Below, piece by piece: positions 23,114 to 24,905 of a stretch of DNA of 24,905 nt. The notes under the pieces were generated by a model. The model was not told where the DNA came from and searched no databases. It saw nothing but the letters and a program-made list of their open reading frames with translations. How positions within the stretch are numbered: the first letter of the stretch is position 1; the number at the start of each line of letters is the position of its first letter. The DNA comes from Oscillospiraceae bacterium (lineage in GTDB: Bacteria; Bacillota; Clostridia; Oscillospirales; Ruminococcaceae). The DNA lies in contig CAAGEZ010000004.1 in assembly GCA_900768995.1 (NCBI GenBank), forward strand, positions 1 to 24,905, written 5' to 3'. Position numbers and translations under genes: made by a program.

Positions 23114-24127
23114 TTATATTTTATACGGCGGGTCGATGCCTAAACGTGAAAGATACACACTTTCATCGGAAAAACGATCCCTGCCGTAGATTTTCATAGA
23201 TGAATGAAGTCCGTCGGACATAGGTGCTTCCGACATAAGCATATCAATAATCACCGAGGAAAGGTCTGCATTATCGGTGCGTGAAATGCGGCAGTCAAAA
23301 CAGCTTGCAAGCAGTGCTTCAAGCTCACTTTCGGGGGAATAGTTCACGGGCTTTGAAACTGATTCATCGGAAAGCTCCGATGGAATACCCAGAATATGAC
23401 CGCAGGTGAGCACTATTTTCATTCTGTCGGCACCGTTTCTGAAAAGCCGTATGCCGATAGCTTCGATATGCCGTTCTCCGTTCATAGCCTTTACCGCAAA
23501 GTTCGTCAGAAACAGCGTCACAGCACGCATATCAGCCTTTGCGAACATTCCCGCAGAAATATTTGCGTTTATCTGCACATTGTGCCTTGAAAAAATTTCC
23601 GAAAGCCGTTCAGAAAACTGTGTCAGTGCCGTTGAAACGCTTGTGGGAGCATATCCGCCGGGCGGTGTGTTTTTCAGCTGCATTATTTCCTCGGGAATGA
23701 GAAATTCCGACATAAGGGTGAGCATTGAGCTGTTTATGATGTTAAGGAGCTTTGCGGCAGACTCGGTGTTATAAAGCTCAAACAGGTCATCAGATGCGGC
23801 GGCTACCTTTGATACGGCGTGCCGCACAGCAGCACTCAGCACCTCAAAGCAGTCATCGGAAAATGAAGCTGCGGGGGTCAGATTTATGAGAAAAGCGCCG
23901 TTAGCAAAAGGGGAGATGTATGCCTTAAAAAGCTTTCCGCCGCAGCATACATATTTTTCCACAGAGCTGTCGCAGTCCGATATGATATCAGGACTTATCT
24001 CAGCAGCAAATGGCTCAAATACCTTGTTTGCGTAAATAATACCGCTTTTGTCCATAACCGCAGAGGGGAGAGGAGAGCTGTCAAACACACGGCAAAGCTC
24101 CTCGGGAACGATATCCGTATTCAGCAT
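23114..24127 (-). CDS. PAS-domain protein resembling a degenerate histidine kinase
   Basis: A 337-residue soluble protein. Residues about 15-60 look like a PAS start (SPLPSAVMDKSGIIYANKVFEPF). A long helical region with AAVRHAVSKVAAASDD and ESAAKLLNIINSSML resembles a kinase dimerisation module, and ADMRAVTLFLTNFAVKAM then occupies the place of the N box. The following KIVLTCGHILGIPSEL has the position of the D box but lacks the key Asp and the usual GxG, and no G2 loop is seen. It is probably a pseudokinase or phosphatase-like sensor. ATG 24127 is used, with AAAGGG just upstream. The GTG at 24133 overlaps the binding site. It is first in an operon with a lipoprotein. Confidence 0.7.
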   Translation of the reverse strand: MLNTDIVPEELCRVFDSSPLPSAVMDKSGIIYANKVFEPFAAEISPDIISDCDSSVEKYVCCGGKLFKAYISPFANGAFLINLTPAASFSDDCFEVLSAAVRHAVSKVAAASDDLFELYNTESAAKLLNIINSSMLTLMSEFLIPEEIMQLKNTPPGGYAPTSVSTALTQFSERLSEIFSRHNVQINANISAGMFAKADMRAVTLFLTNFAVKAMNGERHIEAIGIRLFRNGADRMKIVLTCGHILGIPSELSDESVSKPVNYSPESELEALLASCFDCRISRTDNADLSSVIIDMLMSEAPMSDGLHSSMKIYGRDRFSDESVYLSRLGIDPPYKI

Positions 24128-24154
24128 TCTCACCCTTTCTGACCTTATTGTTTC

Positions 24155-24183
24155 ATTATATTACAGAGTATATCACAAATCAA
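24155..24183 (-). promoter_or_regulatory. Promoter of the PAS protein/lipoprotein operon
   Basis: On the minus strand TTGATT (24178-24183), 17 bases, TATAAT (24155-24160), 28 bases upstream of the ATG. It diverges from the promoter at 24226. Confidence 0.8.
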
Positions 24184-24225
24184 TCCGCAAACTAACTAAG
24201 AATAAGAAACTTTTATTTGACCTAT

Positions 24226-24254
24226 TTGTAAATAAATAAGATTTTGTGTATAAT
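24226..24254 (+). promoter_or_regulatory. Upstream promoter in the gap leader region
   Basis: TTGTAA (24226-24231), 17 bases, TATAAT (24249-24254). Transcription would start near 24261, about 250 bases before gap, and meet a terminator-like hairpin after some 60 bases. Confidence 0.68.
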
Positions 24255-24260
24255 AAGTGT

Positions 24261-24323
24261 ACAATAAGAGAGAAAACGGGGATAAGACGCAAGCCTGACG
24301 GGCATCACGGCACAGGCTTTTTT
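24261..24323 (+). ncRNA. Candidate short RNA or attenuated leader upstream of gap
   Basis: Downstream of the promoter at 24226-24254 there is no start codon with a ribosome binding site. The transcript would reach AAGCCTG (24291-24297) pairing with CAGGCTT (24313-24319), followed by six T ending at 24323: a 7-bp terminator stem with a 15-base loop. This gives an RNA of about 63 bases. The loop and flank hold ACGCAAGCC and two ACGG copies 5 bases apart. It does not match a riboswitch class I know well. It may be an independent sRNA or a control point for distal gap transcription. Confidence 0.45.
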
Positions 24324-24372
24324 GAATTACTGTTAAAAATTGCACAAAAAGTATTTTTTTTTGAAAAAACAC

Positions 24373-24401
24373 TTGCCAAAACCGCAAAAATAGTATATTA
24401 T
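24373..24401 (+). promoter_or_regulatory. Proximal promoter of gap
   Basis: TTGCCA (24373-24378), 17 bases, TATTAT (24396-24401), giving a leader of about 98 bases. The leader holds hairpins TTACT/AGTAA (24418-24431) and CTGACCG/CGGTCGG (24440-24446 with 24467-24473). Confidence 0.8.
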
Positions 24402-24505
24402 TAAAATGTACGGCAGATTACTAAACAGTAAGTGCCAGACTGACCGTTAATTTTTTAACAGTTTATCGGTCGGAAGATAAATAATTCTTTAGGAGGAATT
24501 TTATC

Positions 24506-24905
24506 ATGTCAGTAAAAGTTGCAATCAATGGTTTCGGCAGAATCGGCCGTCTCGCATTCCGTCAGATGTTCGGCGCTGAGGGCTACGAGGTAGTTGCTAT
24601 CAACGACCTTACCAAGCCTTCTATGCTCGCTCACCTTCTCAAGTATGATACCGCTCAGGGCGGCTACTGCGGCAGAATCGGCGAGAACCTTCACACTGTA
24701 TCCGCTGATGATGAGGCCGGTACAATCACCGTTGACGGCAAGACCCTCAAGATCTACGCTAAGGCAAACGCTGCTGAGCTTCCTTGGGGCGAGATCGGCG
24801 TTGACGTTGTTCTCGAGTGCACAGGCTTCTATGTATCCAAGGCTAAGTCCCGGGCTCCCATGGATGCAGGTGCTAAGAAGGTTGTTATCTCTGCCCCCGC
24901 AGGCA
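24506..24905 (+). CDS. gap: Glyceraldehyde-3-phosphate dehydrogenase, 5' part
   Basis: The first 133 residues of the glycolytic enzyme that oxidises glyceraldehyde 3-phosphate to 1,3-bisphosphoglycerate with NAD and phosphate. The gene runs off the window. The Rossmann motif INGFGRIGRLAFRQ (8-21), NDLT (33-36) and LLKYDTAQG match the family, and VVLECTGFY and GAKKVVISAPAG lead towards the catalytic cysteine, which is beyond the end. AGGAGGA lies 8 bases before the ATG. The segment SKAKSRAPMDAG departs from the usual SKAKxxAHIDAG. The long leader carries hairpins and two promoters. An Asp after strand 2 (NDLT) is compatible with NAD use. Confidence 0.96.
   Translation, partial: MSVKVAINGFGRIGRLAFRQMFGAEGYEVVAINDLTKPSMLAHLLKYDTAQGGYCGRIGENLHTVSADDEAGTITVDGKTLKIYAKANAAELPWGEIGVDVVLECTGFYVSKAKSRAPMDAGAKKVVISAPAG

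Noticed and set aside
24291..24323. Two ACGG copies suggesting a guanidine-II riboswitch, and ACGCAAGCC suggesting a c-di-GMP-I riboswitch
   Set aside because: The ACGG copies are 5 bases apart and do not sit in two separate hairpin loops. The remaining c-di-GMP-I core is absent. Neither class can be supported.
1..24905. CRISPR array, insertion sequence or prophage
   Set aside because: No regularly spaced direct repeats, transposase, integrase or phage structural genes were seen on either strand.

Overview
The window looks like a chromosomal segment of a Gram-positive Clostridia, most likely a Ruminococcus-type member of the Oscillospiraceae. The reasons are moderate GC, strong GAAAGGA/AGGAGG ribosome binding sites, consensus sigma-A promoters, a DUF951 gene joined to prfA, two-domain Sua5, a DcuS/DcuR-type two-component system, and lipoproteins with acidic Ser/Thr/Glu linkers (one of the DUF4358 type). 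This assignment is an inference from gene content. I see no phage, insertion sequence, CRISPR array or conjugative gene.

Layout. 1-1628: the last codons of an upstream gene, then xylB and a terminator. 1627-1959 (-): a small unknown protein. 2122-7129 (+): a tightly packed housekeeping operon of DUF951, prfA, sua5, coaE, a lytic transglycosylase and an M18 aminopeptidase. 7136-7380: a large alternative hairpin, a tRNA-Leu(CAA) with its own promoter, and a terminator. 7435-10253 (+): the most interesting locus. A MerR/AdhR-type promoter-operator reads through a decayed RibD-like reductase gene into a merR gene and a divergent DXS-like thiamine-diphosphate enzyme. A decayed C-terminus of a flavodoxin/FMN-reductase-type gene and a terminator follow. 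10281-11414 (-): a degenerate SGNH-like protein and a PQ-loop membrane protein. 11588-14965 (+): a DcuS/CitA-type sensor kinase with its response regulator, then an AraC regulator with a GyrI-like domain. 15005-18951 (-): a membrane protein, radA and a phosphoglucomutase. 19033-19370 (+): a small membrane protein. 19372-21398 (-): a dacF-type D,D-carboxypeptidase and an SGNH hydrolase. 21406-22255 (-): a DUF4358 lipoprotein. 22327-24183 (-): a PAS/pseudokinase-like protein and a lipoprotein. 24226-24905 (+): a short-RNA candidate, then the structured leader and 5' part of gap, which runs off the window.

How the parts relate. Most genes are core functions: translation termination and tRNA modification (prfA, sua5), CoA synthesis, peptidoglycan turnover (transglycosylase, DacF), sugar phosphate metabolism (xylB, pgm, gap) and recombination (radA). 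The MerR-DXS locus stands out because the regulator keeps the AdhR sensor cysteine (Cys52) and the promoter carries the matching long-spacer palindrome. The two reductase-type genes that flanked it are both broken, so what remains of this apparent aldehyde or electrophile response is the regulator and the DXS-like enzyme.
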